A stretch of DNA of 13,558 bases from Irpex lacteus (GCA_001986395.2 MQVO02000239.1:1-13558); one strand, 5' to 3'; counted from the stretch's first letter, positions 1 through 8,414 are shown. Program-made: numbers and translations. The notes: a model not told the origin generated them from the sequence alone.

Positions 1-2
1 AA

Positions 3-95
3 AAGATAGAAGGTGCTATTGAAGAAACAGATGAATTGTTCTTTGGGTGTCACATTTTAACTGTTCTTATCTTTCTTTACTCTACTTTACGCTAA
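3..95 (+). CDS. Possible C-terminal end of an unidentified ORF
   Basis: A reading frame is open from the window edge to a TAA and would encode about 30 residues. It has an acidic part (EGAIEETDELFF) followed by a hydrophobic stretch (ILTVLIFLYSTL) that could be a membrane segment. The start would lie outside the window. I do not recognise the protein. A chance open frame is equally possible at this length, so this is only a candidate. The 160 bases between it and the first tRNA hold nothing else I can identify except AT-rich spacer. Confidence 0.2.
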   Translation, partial: KIEGAIEETDELFFGCHILTVLIFLYSTLR

Positions 96-229
96 TCCTC
101 CAAATAAACAAGATGATTGTGGATTTAAGAATAAAGCCGGGTATTAATAAAAGAATAGAATTAAAAAGAGTCTTATAATTAAATAAAATAAAATATTATA
201 ATTAGATTATTAGATTTTGCCCTTCCCTC

Positions 230-254
230 CCTTTTTTTTTAATTAAAAAAAAGG
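230..254. repeat. Poly-T/poly-A palindrome before trnL
   Basis: CC plus a T run, AATT, an A run and GG form a near-perfect hairpin ending two bases before trnL(TAA). Similar C-T-run/A-run-G hairpins occur at about 10638-10667 and 12669-12695. It may be a tRNA processing or termination hairpin, or a small mobile palindrome. Confidence 0.6.
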
Positions 255-256
255 AA

Positions 257-339
257 ACGAACATGTTGAAATTGGTAAACAATCTTCTCTTAAGTAGAAG
301 TGGGAATATCCCTTAAGAGTTCAAGTCTCTTTGTTCGTA
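257..339 (+). tRNA. trnL: tRNA-Leu (anticodon TAA)
   Basis: The acceptor stem ACGAACA pairs perfectly with TGTTCGT. The anticodon arm is CTTCT, loop CTTAAGT, AGAAG, giving anticodon TAA. A long variable arm (GGGAATATCCC) marks a class II tRNA, as expected for Leu. The T arm AAGAG, TTCAAGT, CTCTT is intact, and the discriminator is A. All helices are paired, so it looks functional and shows no sign of the 5' acceptor editing known from chytrid mitochondria. It is the first of four plus-strand tRNAs that probably share one transcript. Confidence 0.93.
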
Positions 340-379
340 AAACAAAATAAAATCTTAATAATAAGATAGTGTCCATACA

Positions 380-451
380 TGCGGTATAGTGTAAAGGTTG
401 GCACAATAGCCTCATGAGCTGTTAGAGCAGGTTCAATTCCTGATGCCGCAA
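380..451 (+). tRNA. trnM: tRNA-Met (anticodon CAT)
   Basis: The acceptor TGCGGTA pairs with TGCCGCA (one T-G wobble). The anticodon arm is ATAGC, loop CTCATGA, GCTGT, with anticodon CAT. The T arm is GCAGG, TTCAATT, CCTGA with one weak pair at its base, and the discriminator is A. The sequence does not tell me whether it is the initiator or the elongator; the T1-A72 pair is shared by several fungal mitochondrial Met tRNAs. Confidence 0.9.
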
Positions 452-471
452 TAGAAATAAAATAAAGACCG

Positions 472-542
472 GGTCTTTTTGTATAAAGGCAGTACAGCTA
501 CCCTTCACGTAGCAAGTATCAGTTCGATTCTGATAAAGACTA
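472..542 (+). tRNA. trnE: tRNA-Glu (anticodon TTC)
   Basis: The acceptor GGTCTTT pairs with AAAGACT, with a G1-T72 wobble. The D arm is GTA/TAC. The anticodon arm GCTAC, loop CCTTCAC, GTAGC gives anticodon TTC. The T arm ATCAG, TTCGATT, CTGAT is perfect and the discriminator is A. It lies 20 bases after trnM in the same orientation. Confidence 0.92.
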
Positions 543-621
543 TATTCTTAATTTCTTTATGCCTTTTTATTTTTATATAATGGGGGGGTGTTGGTATTTG
601 TTTAAAAAGGGAAGGAGTAAA

Positions 622-695
622 TGAGTTGTAGTTTAATTTTGGCAGAACGTCATTTTTGGTAGTGAATAATATCAGTTCGAATCTGGTCAACTCAG
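622..695 (+). tRNA. trnP: tRNA-Pro (TGG), anticodon loop one base short
   Basis: The acceptor TGAGTTG pairs fully with CAACTCA and the T arm ATCAG, TTCGAAT, CTGGT pairs with one wobble. The anticodon stem TCATT/AGTGA is intact, but the loop between is only six bases, TTTGGT. Fungal mitochondrial tRNA-Pro normally has TTTGGGT, so one G of the GGG run (position 37) appears to be missing. The identity comes from TGG after the conserved T33 and from overall resemblance. Either the base is lost in the assembly or the tRNA has an odd loop. The 80-base stretch before it contains a run of seven G at 582-588. Confidence 0.8.
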
Positions 696-1489
696 TAAAA
701 AAATTTTTTTTTTAAATTAACTAACAAGGGGTAACTTCAGGCTACTAATTTTAATAGTTTTATCGTAAGATGAGTTGGGGTATTTTACAAGAAGTTTTTA
801 ATTTATCTAAAATATAATAATTAATTAAATGGTTTATAATATTATCCACAATCTGGTCTAACAAAGCTTCATGTCTGGCTGCGAACAACAATCTATATCT
901 TCTATCATGAGCATTTAAAGCCTACATAGGATTTGCCGGATTTATGGACCATATCCCATCTAGTTGGAGTAGGTTCACTTTACCACTCTAGGATGAGTTA
1001 TTTTACCATCTTCTTTGTCTAGGTGTATTTAACACCGAATCATCTAGGCCTTGAATAGTATCTTGACTACTAGTTCTACTTATAGAACCTAATCTAAGGA
1101 GGAACCACAACCTTATTTTAAATGTAAAAATAAATAAGACAAATCAAGCTGAGATTTCAATATATATAAAGTGAGAAAGCTTTGCTTAGCCTCTGATTTG
1201 GATCGTACCTTTAGATTATCATCTAAACCCAGCTTCCAGCTTTCCAAAGAAACCTGCAAAAGTGGTCCCTTTAGTCGATTTCTAAATGATGTGTAGTTGT
1301 TGAAAGAATATATACAATGAAAACAGATAGGTTTAACGGCTCTGTGTCGGTTTAACTATTCCCCGTACGGGTGCCTTTTAAGGGAAATTTCTTCAGTCAC
1401 TTTAAGTATTTAAGTATCAATAAGTCTTAATATCAAACTTAAAAATTCTCGAAGGAAAGGTAAGTAAACTGTAAAAAATTCTTAAGAAA
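696..1489. other. Unassigned region upstream of the reverse transcriptase
   Basis: No convincing gene was found. The sequence is less AT-rich than the spacers and has local hairpins (TTTAGAT/ATCTAAA near 1212-1229; CCCCGTACGGG near 1361) and a direct repeat GGTTTAAC flanking a CGG-rich stretch near 1330-1355. It may be the 5' half of the intron or retroelement RNA whose protein follows, but I found no clear group II 5' boundary motif. A minus-strand frame without a start codon (760-921, about 53 residues, containing LLFAARHEALLDQIVDNI) is open but not recognisable. Confidence 0.4.
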
Positions 1490-3533
1490 ATGAAAATTCA
1501 ATCAATCATGACCTTGTTATCTAACCTATGGGATTTAGTGATCGTAACGTTCACAAGTTTCAGAAGTTATCAGGTAAGGTTTATCCATTTACTGGGTAGA
1601 CTTCTAACCCAATCCCTAACTTCTCTTTTTAGTTACCTTGGTACTAAAGAGGTGATATCTTTGAATAAACAGTCTGAAGAGGAAGTACAACCATACAAAA
1701 CCATTACCAAACGTTTCTAAGTTCAAAATCAAATGGCTATCTAATTATCATCCAATTTTCTTAGCCAAAGGAATCTTGAAAAGAGAGAAATCTCCTCAAT
1801 TCGAAATCGAAATTCACACTAATAAAAACATTAATAGATATATTAATCATCAGTTGAATAGATTAGAAAACACAGAGAAAATCCTCAAGTATTCTGGATC
1901 ATAGCAAAATACCTTTTAAATAGTTATACATTTCAGGTAGCTTGTTTTCATCATGTGTTTAGAAATTGGCATAGAACATTACATTTTAAGAAGGTACTAA
2001 GAATCCTGAAAGAAACCGCACAATTAGCTAAAGATTTGACAAATGGAAATTACAGCCAATTGACTTCAAAAGATTGTACATCCTTAAAGATGTAAACAAT
2101 CTAGAGAAAGGTTTTAGACCATTAGGAGTACCAGCCCCTCACTGGAGAGTATTGTTACACGGATTAAACCTAATAATGATAATCTACTTTGGTCCATACC
2201 AAAGTCCAAACCAACATGGATTCTGGCCCGGAAGAGGAACAGACACAGCATGGAAACAAATCCATTCTGAGGTACTAGTATCCAACAATATTTATGAATT
2301 TGACTTAAAATCATTCTTTGATACCATAAATCTAACCTATTTAAATCAGATATTAGAATCGATAGGATTACCTGAAGAATTATTGAAAATGATTGATGTA
2401 ATGAGTAGAAGTCTGCCGAAAAGTGAACAGTCAGATGCTCCCCCAGGGTAAGCTTTCCAACTTGGTTAAATAATCAAGAACACTACGAAGATGTAATCCA
2501 TTACTACACAAATCAAAGATTAGAATTATCTAATCCTTTACTTTATATTCTAGGGAAACTATTCTATCATTTGCAATTGATCTTTGAACCCCGTTTAGCT
2601 AATTTTGAATTCCTAAGAGGAGTACCACAAGGATCTCCTCTATCTCCGTTGTTATCCAGCATAGCTTTACATGCCACTCTATTGAAATGCCCCACTTTAG
2701 TACAATATGCCGATGATGGTATCTTGTACGATGTGGAAAATCCAGAAGAAATTCTAAGTTTTCCCGCAAGTTCAGGTATTAAATTGAATGCATTAAAAAG
2801 TCAATGGATCAAAAGAAATGGAGAATGGCTAACAAGTCTAAAATTTTTAGGAAAAAGATTTATACCCAGAAACCTTTTAACAGGTGAACAGTTAAATCTA
2901 CAAAATGGCACAAGATGGGATTTTAGAAACAGCGACAAGAACACCCAAAGTATTTGTCTTTGAGGATTACGCTCTAATCCAAGAAGCAGTAATCTATGAT
3001 ATGAAGCAATCAACAACTTCAATTCATCAACCAGAATTAACACCTGATTTTCAGGAATGGTTCAACAGCAAATATTTAGGATTCGTAAGCAGCAGAATAT
3101 ATAATGGAACAATTGACATAAGCCAAATAGAACAAGATTTTGAATACAGCTTAAAAAGGGAACTTGGTCTCAATATGAGTCAGAGAAACCGGACAAAGTT
3201 GAATTAACAGTCTTTAATAGTACAAGTATAGCAATATCAGCCCTATTAAGCTATCACGGAAATGTTCAAGTATGGAAACACTTTGTAAACTCTAATAGAG
3301 AAAAATACATTAACCCATTGAGAAAAGGACCTTGGATGACACCTTATTCCAGAGGATATCATACTCAAGCAAGTCCAATACCAATGACTCCGATCTCAAT
3401 CTGGCTATTAAGTTGGAAAGGTCAACTTCTACTAACAATTCTAAGCATCATAATAGTAACGATAATTTGAATAATGATAGTATTAGTAAACAGGAGAATC
3501 AGATTCAATTCTAAGTTATTTAATGGAAAGTAG
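1490..3533 (+). pseudogene. Broken mitochondrial reverse transcriptase ORF
   Basis: A reverse transcriptase of roughly 650 residues is spread over frames that pass from one to the next: about 1490-1720, 1692-1904, 1895-2095, 2068-2451, 2448-2963, 2905-3207 and 3150-3533. Visible motifs are RT1-like RPLGVPAPHWRVLLHGLN, RT2-like QHGFWPGRGTDTAWKQI, RT3-like IYEFDLKSFFDTIN (first catalytic Asp), RT4-like RGVPQGSPLSPLLS, and the catalytic box YADD in VQYADDGILY at about 2703-2732. RTs of this kind occur in fungal mitochondrial introns and retroplasmids. No HNH endonuclease domain is visible. Every frame change lies at or near a run of four or more identical bases or two adjacent shorter runs, so the breaks may be sequencing artefacts. 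In code 4 the last segment reads through TGA at 3468 to TAG at 3531. The catalytic residues seen are intact. Confidence 0.85.
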
Positions 3534-3744
3534 AGGATATATAAACGATTCTATTCAGGATCCTCATTATATCTCAAATCAATTAATATTAGAAGGATAT
3601 AATTCAACACCAGTGTTAGGATTAACTATCCCAGAAATATTAATTCTACAAAGTACTTTATTAGCCATGAATAATCTGGATATTATAGTCGATTTTGTAA
3701 TTAATTTTATAAACATCGATATAATTTACTTAGGTCTAATGTAA
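3523..3744 (+). CDS. Small hypothetical ORF after the reverse transcriptase
   Basis: A 73-codon frame starts with ATG, overlapping the end of the RT region by 11 bases. The first half is polar (MESRGYINDSIQDPHYISNQ) and the second is hydrophobic (PEILILQSTLLAMNNLDIIV and onward), with one or two possible membrane segments. I do not recognise it. Because the preceding RT is split by frame changes, this could be the C-terminal tail of that protein in yet another frame instead of a separate gene. It ends where the structured RNA region begins. Confidence 0.35.
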   Translation: MESRGYINDSIQDPHYISNQLILEGYNSTPVLGLTIPEILILQSTLLAMNNLDIIVDFVINFINIDIIYLGLM

Positions 3745-3807
3745 ACAATCTGTTTAAGACGTATTGATTAGTCGTTATCATAATCTAATTTTACACAAAG
3801 GTATTAT

Positions 3808-4395
3808 TTAAATCGCCTTGCTCCGATTTAAGTAAAGATTACCCAGGTACTTGTTAAATAAGTCCTTGTTTTTAACATGTAGATCCTCTCTAGACCCTCC
3901 TTTACTCGGGCTTGTCCTTCAGGAAGGAGATCAGTACTATTGGAACTATCTACATTAGAGGCATTGCAAGTACAAGCCAACTGGGAGTGAGTTTTTTAAA
4001 CCACCTCTTAATTGATGTAGTGCTCTGGCATCCGGTTATCATGGAAGATTAAGAAAAAAAACTAAATAAGACATAATTGTAATTCACAATTTTATTTACC
4101 TTGGACAGGGAATCTCCGGTGAAAGCCCGTTGTAACATTACAAAAGCAGTGCGGCCCTCTCTTCGGAGTGTGGTGTCGGCGAGTACCTTCCCGTCCTACA
4201 ACAGTAAGTTCAATTTCGAAAAAAATTGAAGGAATCTATGGCAACTGTGGAGTTTGAGTTAACTCCCTTAATCTACGCAAGTAGAGGGACAAAGAAAATC
4301 ACCTCGGACGAGTCAAGGTAACTCGTAGCTCTAAACAAGAATTGCCGTGTTCATAATAACCGCGAGGGCCTGGACGAAAGTTTCGGAAAAATTAT
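3808..4395 (+). ncRNA. Strongly structured RNA region, possible intron or retroelement RNA
   Basis: No open frame of note, but dense base pairing. Three nested helices occur: GTACTTG 3847-3853 with CAAGTAC 3967-3973; ATGTAGAT 3877-3884 with ATCTACAT 3948-3955; CTCCTT 3897-3902 with AAGGAG 3924-3929. A hairpin TTAAATCG/CGATTTAA lies at 3808-3831. A second domain is closed by GGACAGGGAA 4103-4112 with TTCCCGTCC 4188-4196 and contains TTGTAA-CA-TTACAA. Further hairpins follow at 4209-4230, 4249-4266, 4273-4284 (CTAC-GCAA-GTAG, a GNRA tetraloop) and 4309-4325. The position directly after a reverse transcriptase suggests the 3' part of its intron or retroelement. I could not identify a group II domain V or a group I core with certainty. 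Confidence 0.55.
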
Positions 4396-4420
4396 TTATA
4401 ATTCCTAGTTTTTTTTTGGG
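4390..4420 (-). repeat. Partial copy of the GAA-bulge palindrome
   Basis: Only one arm and the loop are present: ATTATTTATAATTCCTAG followed by a T run and GGG. The opposite CCCC-A-run arm is missing. The T run is nine bases, longer than in complete copies. It directly abuts the structured RNA region. Orientation is that of the copies at 4634-7663. Confidence 0.75.
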
Positions 4421-4633
4421 AATCATCATGTTTAGGTATAAAAACTAACTAGATAAATTAACACTTTATCTCTTACAAAGTCTTTATAAAATAATATTAG
4501 ACAGTATACACTCTTTTAATAATCTTTTCTTAATTTAAAGAATCTATATTGTATTCAAGAGCAACAATTACTATCTTGCTTATCTCCGTTTTTATAGTCT
4601 ATGATAATTTATCTCTTTTATTTTTAGCCAAAT

Positions 4634-4680
4634 CCCCAAAAAAACTAGTTAGAATTATTTCTAATTCCTAGTTTTTTGGG
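4634..4680 (-). repeat. GAA-bulge palindrome, copy 2
   Basis: Complete palindrome: CCCC, seven A, CTAG, TTAGAA, TTAT loop, TTCTAA, TTC, CTAG, six T, GGG. The extra TTC (GAA on the minus strand) lies on one arm only, so the element has polarity. Its sequence is the same as the copies at 4758 and 5995. Confidence 0.95.
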
Positions 4681-4757
4681 TATAGGAATATTCGGAGGGT
4701 TATTCCATACTACAGCTACTACAAACTCTTTTTATATTTTTATATTTTTAATAAGTT

Positions 4758-4804
4758 CCCCAAAAAAACTAGTTAGAATTATTTCTAATTCCTAGTTTTT
4801 TGGG
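4758..4804 (-). repeat. GAA-bulge palindrome, copy 3
   Basis: Identical to the copy 77 bases upstream, including the one-sided TTC and the TTAT loop, and in the same orientation. The sequences flanking the two copies differ, apart from a T before and after each element, which argues for independent insertion and not tandem duplication of a longer block. Confidence 0.95.
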
Positions 4805-5294
4805 TGTTATACTATTATTAACTTAATTTTATCCTAGAAAAGTTTTATTATAAGAATATAGCAGCCCGAATAAATTTATATTTACTAAATTAATCTATTA
4901 CGGAACTCTGTGACTAAATAAAATGGGAGAACAATTTAAGATTATAGAATACTCTTTAATCATTTTATTTATTGTTTTATTTATTTTATTTAATTTTCCT
5001 TTTTAGGTGAAAAGTACTTACTCTACTTTCTTTAATTTTATTATTTTCCTGATCTATATAAATATTATAGATATTCTAAGGAACTCCTCATCAGTAGTAG
5101 CTTTAACTATCAGTACCTTAGAGACCCTCCCCCATAAAACTAATTATTCTAAACCAAACAGCTTGTACTCCAACTGTTTCAACTGTAGTAGTAATTTAAT
5201 TTAGTAAAGTAGTAAATCTATTTTTATCTAAGTATTAAGATTTAGATATATTATTTAATTATTTTTCTTTAAGTACAAAGGGGGTATAAATAAA

Positions 5295-7003
5295 TTTATT
5301 ATCCAGCTACACTTTCCAGTACAGCTACCTTGCTATGACTTTTGAGATGTTACCCAAGTTAATTCACTTTATAGACAAAATTATTAACTAGGTGTTTTAA
5401 ATATAAATTTACTAAAAAATATTAAAACTAAAACCTAAGAAAAAATAATAAATACTCATCAGTTTCCTTGAACCCAAGCTCCTTCCCAGCGACAGACGGT
5501 TAGTTCATCCCGAATTAACACTTCACCGTTGCGTAATTTTCAACGATTACTCGAAATTCCTTCTTCATGCCACCGAGTTACAGGTGACAATCTGACATAT
5601 TCATATATATGACTATATTTGATGATTAGCTCCTCCTAATTCTCAAATTACTATACCTTATTCTTCTTAATAAAAAAAAAGAATAAGAAAAAGCAACAAA
5701 TTAACCTGATCTATAAATATAGATAAATTAATTTCGAGAGGGTATTGCATCATTTTGTTTAGTCTTTGTGGCACGTCTATAGCCCAGTTCATGAGGGCCA
5801 TAACGACTTGTCTTAGCCCCAAAATGGAATCCTATCGATACCATTTGTATGTTAAGTAAAAATTAACATCAGGGATTTCGTCCGTTTAGTGGAGTTAACC
5901 TAACTTCTCAAGACACGGACTGACGACAGCCATGCAACACCTGTATTTACTCATCTTAATTTCTTGTCTATCCTTTGTTTTTATTTCTAAAAATCCCCAA
6001 AAAAACTAGTTAGAATTATTTCTAATTCCTAGTTTTTTGGGTTAGGTAGATAGATTTAGATTTTCATATGCAAGAACTGGTAAGATTTTACGCGGATTAT
6101 CGCATTAAATAACATGCTTCACTTCGTTTGCTTCGAGACCGACTAATTTTTTTTTTTCAATTTTGCAATCGTACTCACAAGGCGGAATGGTTAACGTGTT
6201 AACATTGACACTAATATTTTTTAGTGACTACCATTCATTTGTTGACAGAAAGGAGTACCAGGGTATCTAATCCTGATTCTTGCCCTATCCTTCGTTCCTC
6301 CAGCGTCATCTTATTGGAAAAATCCTTCGCCTTTAGTATTCTATCGAGTTTACTGCAGATTTTAACCTTTATTCTCGATTTTATTTTTTCCTATACTAGA
6401 TTCTATCTTCTACTTTTCCTCTTTTTTATTTGCTATTTTAAAAAATTAGAATTTTAAAGTTGCCTACTCACCCTTTACGCCTGTTTAAGATGACTAACGT
6501 TCGCGTTCCTGGCCTTACCGAGTCTTCTGGCACCAGATTTGGACAACACTTATAGTAAGGTAATATCATTATTTTCCCTTACGTTATCACTTCTAAAGTG
6601 ATTTCAGTTAGCTAGTTCACTCTTTCGAGCATTGACTAATATTCTTGACTGCTGGTAGATAACTCTACTAGGGAGATTCCATTCCCAATGTGGCTAGAGG
6701 CTCTTTCAAGCATAGCTTTCGATCGTAGGCTTGGTAGGCCATTACCCATACCAACAACCTAATCAAAATAAATCGAATCCTAAAGCGGAAAATTTCCTTT
6801 ATTAATAAAAAATAGCTAATTATTTCTCTTAAATTAAAAAATTTAAGAAATATCTCCTATCTAAGAAGACTTTAGGGTATCTAAACTTATATTACTCACC
6901 TTTACACCTTTTCTTCTAATATTAATTTCGAAGAAAAAAGATTTGCATGTCTTAGACTACTGAATAACGTTAAATCGGAACCAAAATTAAATTCTTTCGT
7001 TAA
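5295..7003 (-). rRNA. rns: Small-subunit ribosomal RNA
   Basis: Minus-strand sequence matches conserved small-subunit blocks in order. Near the 5' end: GGTTCCGATTTAACGTTATT and CTAAGACATGCAAATC. Then TAGTTGTTGG-type sequence (helix 11 to 13 region), CAGCAGTCAAGAATATT, the 530 loop GTGCCAGAAGACTCGGTAA (form typical of fungal mitochondria), GGATTAGATACCCTGGTA at about 6259-6276, GCATGGCTGTCGTCAG at about 5923-5938, ATGGCCCTCATGAACTGGG, and near the 3' end AAGTCATAGCAAGGTAGCTG and GTAGCTGGAT. Ends are approximate. About 1.7 kb, longer than bacterial 16S because of AT-rich expansions and one palindrome (5995-6041). A local hairpin (TTATTCTT/AAGAATAA near 5660-5687) marks another variable region. 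It looks complete and functional. Confidence 0.95.
5995..6041 (-). repeat. GAA-bulge palindrome inside rns
   Basis: Same sequence as the copies at 4634 and 4758. It sits between the conserved rRNA block ending near TTCTTGCATATGAAAATCT and the block beginning ACAGGTGTTGCATGG (minus strand), which is the variable region around E. coli helix 33. In the rRNA it would fold as a long extra hairpin without disturbing conserved core helices. Confidence 0.95.
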
Positions 7004-7080
7004 ATTAAACAAATTATAATTAATTTGTTGTATTTGTATATGCCTTAAGCAATATTTATTGTCTCTTTTATTTATATTTT

Positions 7081-7378
7081 TTATTTTTTGTTTTTAGATT
7101 TAAAAAATTCATTTAATTTATCATTTATCATTATATTTATTAAAGTATTTTTATTAAATTTATATACTGCACTTCTTCAATTATCTAATTCATTAATCTT
7201 TTGAATATTTAATAATCTATTTTCCATTAAAATCTTATTTTTTTAATGTATTATTCTCATTTTCTAATAAATTTATTATCTTTATCTCATTTAATAATTT
7301 TAATTCTTTATTATTAATCTCTTTATTTAAGATTATATATAATCATATCTCTTTTCATTTTAAAAAATCTTTTTTCAT
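7081..7378 (-). CDS. Hidden TGA-as-Trp ORF, rps3-like, with one frameshift
   Basis: In code 4 the minus strand gives MKKDFLKWKEIWLYIILN onward from ATG at 7376-7378, using two TGA codons as Trp, up to a TAA at 7235-7237. One base out of frame, the reading continues NKILMENRLLNIQ to TAA at 7081, with a third TGA in DNWRSAVYKFNKNT. The join is at a seven-base A run (minus strand), so about 100 residues would be continuous if that run is miscounted. The protein is rich in Lys, Asn, Ile and Leu. The motif NWxSxVYxFNKNT resembles mitochondrial ribosomal protein S3 of fungi, from memory of the family. It is much shorter than usual rps3 and lacks a clear conserved C-terminus. It lies 78 bases upstream of rns on the same strand, so co-transcription is plausible. 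Confidence 0.5.
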
Positions 7379-7460
7379 TTAATTATATTTTTTATTTTCA
7401 TAGTTCATATTTACTATTATTTATTTTTACTACCTTATTAATTAAATTTATATCTGTAAC

Positions 7461-7508
7461 CCCCAAAAAAACTAGTTAGAATTAATTCTAATTCCTAGTT
7501 TTTTGGGG
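7461..7508 (-). repeat. GAA-bulge palindrome, copy 5
   Basis: Complete element with CCCC and GGGG ends. The loop is TTAA, so the centre TTAGAATTAATTCTAA is a perfect palindrome. The one-sided TTC is retained. It lies upstream of the rps3-like ORF and rns. Confidence 0.95.
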
Positions 7509-7614
7509 ACTATATTTATTTTTTATTTTATTTATTTTATTTAACATTTGTCAGAGGATTATCATAATAGAATAATTCTGATATTTCTTATTTTTTTATC
7601 ATAGTCAAAATACA

Positions 7615-7663
7615 CCCCAAAAAAAACTAGTTAGAATTAATTATAATTCCTAGTTTTTTGGGG
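7615..7663 (-). repeat. GAA-bulge palindrome, copy 6
   Basis: Complete element with CCCC/GGGG ends. One arm carries TTATAA where other copies have TTCTAA, an uncompensated change that weakens one pair. The TTC asymmetry is retained. It is the rightmost copy in this orientation. Confidence 0.93.
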
Positions 7664-7678
7664 ATTCTGATATTTGTT

Positions 7679-7749
7679 TAGGGTGTAGCTGATTCGAACA
7701 GCTGTAGCCACTGTGTAAAGTGGAGGCCTAACCACTAGCCTCACTCACT
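7679..7749 (-). tRNA. tRNA-Val-like (TAC), mismatched acceptor and six-base loop
   Basis: On the minus strand, a D arm GGCT/GGCC, an anticodon arm CCACT, TTACAC, AGTGG and a T arm AGCTG, TTCGAAT, CAGCT are well paired. The anticodon loop is six bases; with one more T it would be TTTACAC, the usual fungal mitochondrial Val loop. The acceptor AGTGAGT against ACACCCT has two mismatches. The 5' side lies in a short repeat array (CACTAGCC, CACTAGCC, CACTAGGG at about 7733-7768), which may have replaced the original 5' end. Likely a decaying duplicate of tRNA-Val, the better copy being at 11929. Confidence 0.6.
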
Positions 7750-8340
7750 AGCCGAACTCACTAGGGAGTTAGTTATTTATTTATTCATTCTTTAAATAGA
7801 TCCTAGATTGATTCAATTATAAACCCTCACAATCCTCACCTGCGTATGATTTACTAAATTAATTATGTATATTTTTCTTAATAGATAATTAAAAATATTA
7901 TTTATTTTATTAACTAGGGGGGGAGGTTCTCTACTGATTTTGTAAACCAAACTACTGTAACTATTCCAGTACTGTTTACTGTGACTTACGTTATGTCTGT
8001 TTACTAGTTTCTGCTATAAAACTGCTAATGTAGCTAATCCTCCTATTACTCTTAAAATTCTAGTTAAAAGATGGTTGTAGTAGTAATCAACTACTATGGT
8101 AAAGTGTATAATATTTAGCTGTTTACAGCTAACTTAATATCATTGAACCAAGTATGATTAGCTAAATAAGCTAAGAATCTATGAAAAAGATTAACATTTT
8201 TTTTAAAGTTATAATTTATTATTTTTTAATAATATAGTAGGCCAAACCGCTGTAATGCTGCAGAATAATCATAATAATTATATTTTATATTTATGGCATC
8301 TGTCCTATATTTATTATACAAAACCTCATACTAAGTAGTA
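7750..8340. other. AT-rich spacer with short hairpins
   Basis: No recognisable gene. The palindrome orientation switches across this stretch, and it lies between rns (minus) and rnl-like sequence (plus), so divergent promoters could be here, though I see no recognisable promoter motif. Hairpins include GTAGTAGT/ACTACTAT near 8074-8094, TTAGCTGT-TT-ACAGCTAA at 8115-8132 and TTAGCT/AGCTAA at 8158-8174. A seven-G tract sits at 7917-7923. A minus-strand frame near 7990-8090 (LLTRILRVIGGLATLAVL, then TAG) is open but unidentified. Confidence 0.4.
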
Positions 8341-8382
8341 CCCCAAAAAAACTAGGAATTATAAATAATTAGTTTTTTTGGG
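8341..8382 (+). repeat. GAA-bulge palindrome, copy 7, reverse orientation, shortened arm
   Basis: CCCC, six A, CTAG, GAA, TTATAA, then a right arm missing part of the TTCTAA-CTAG segment before the T run and GGG. The GAA is now on the left arm, the opposite orientation to all copies to its left. It lies just before the degenerate endonuclease and the rnl-like blocks. Confidence 0.9.
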
Positions 8383-8414
8383 AGATTCTTAAAATTTCAA
8401 AAATATCTCTTTTT

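Larger units (their letters stand above)
4421..5294. other. AT-rich spacer with two palindromes and a doubtful ORF
   Basis: Apart from the palindromes at 4634 and 4758, no recognisable gene is present. A frame from ATG at 4923 encodes a 27-residue hydrophobic peptide (YSLIILFIVLFILFNFPF) ended by TAG at 5004-5006. The same frame then stays open from 5007 to 5204 (a second hydrophobic segment, then a Ser/Asn-rich tail). Read together it would be a roughly 93-residue membrane protein interrupted by one TAG. There is no homology I can recognise, and AT-rich DNA gives such hydrophobic frames easily. Confidence 0.35.

Noticed and set aside
505..690. Minus-strand 61-codon frame across the tRNA cluster
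   Set aside because: It lies antisense to well-folded tRNA-Glu and tRNA-Pro; the frame is a by-product of them.
760..921. Minus-strand frame with LLFAARHEALLDQIVDNI
   Set aside because: It has a plausible composition but no start, no extension past a stop at each end, and no family I recognise; left as a note only.
2114..2314. Minus-strand frame within the reverse transcriptase, and the similar one at 2801-3043
   Set aside because: Both are antisense to clear RT motifs on the plus strand.
4103..4395. RNase P RNA
   Set aside because: The region is highly structured, but I could not find the conserved GGAAAGTC and ACAGAA-type P4 blocks.
6224..6457. Plus-strand 77-codon frame
   Set aside because: It is the complement of conserved rns sequence, including the GGATTAGATACCC block.
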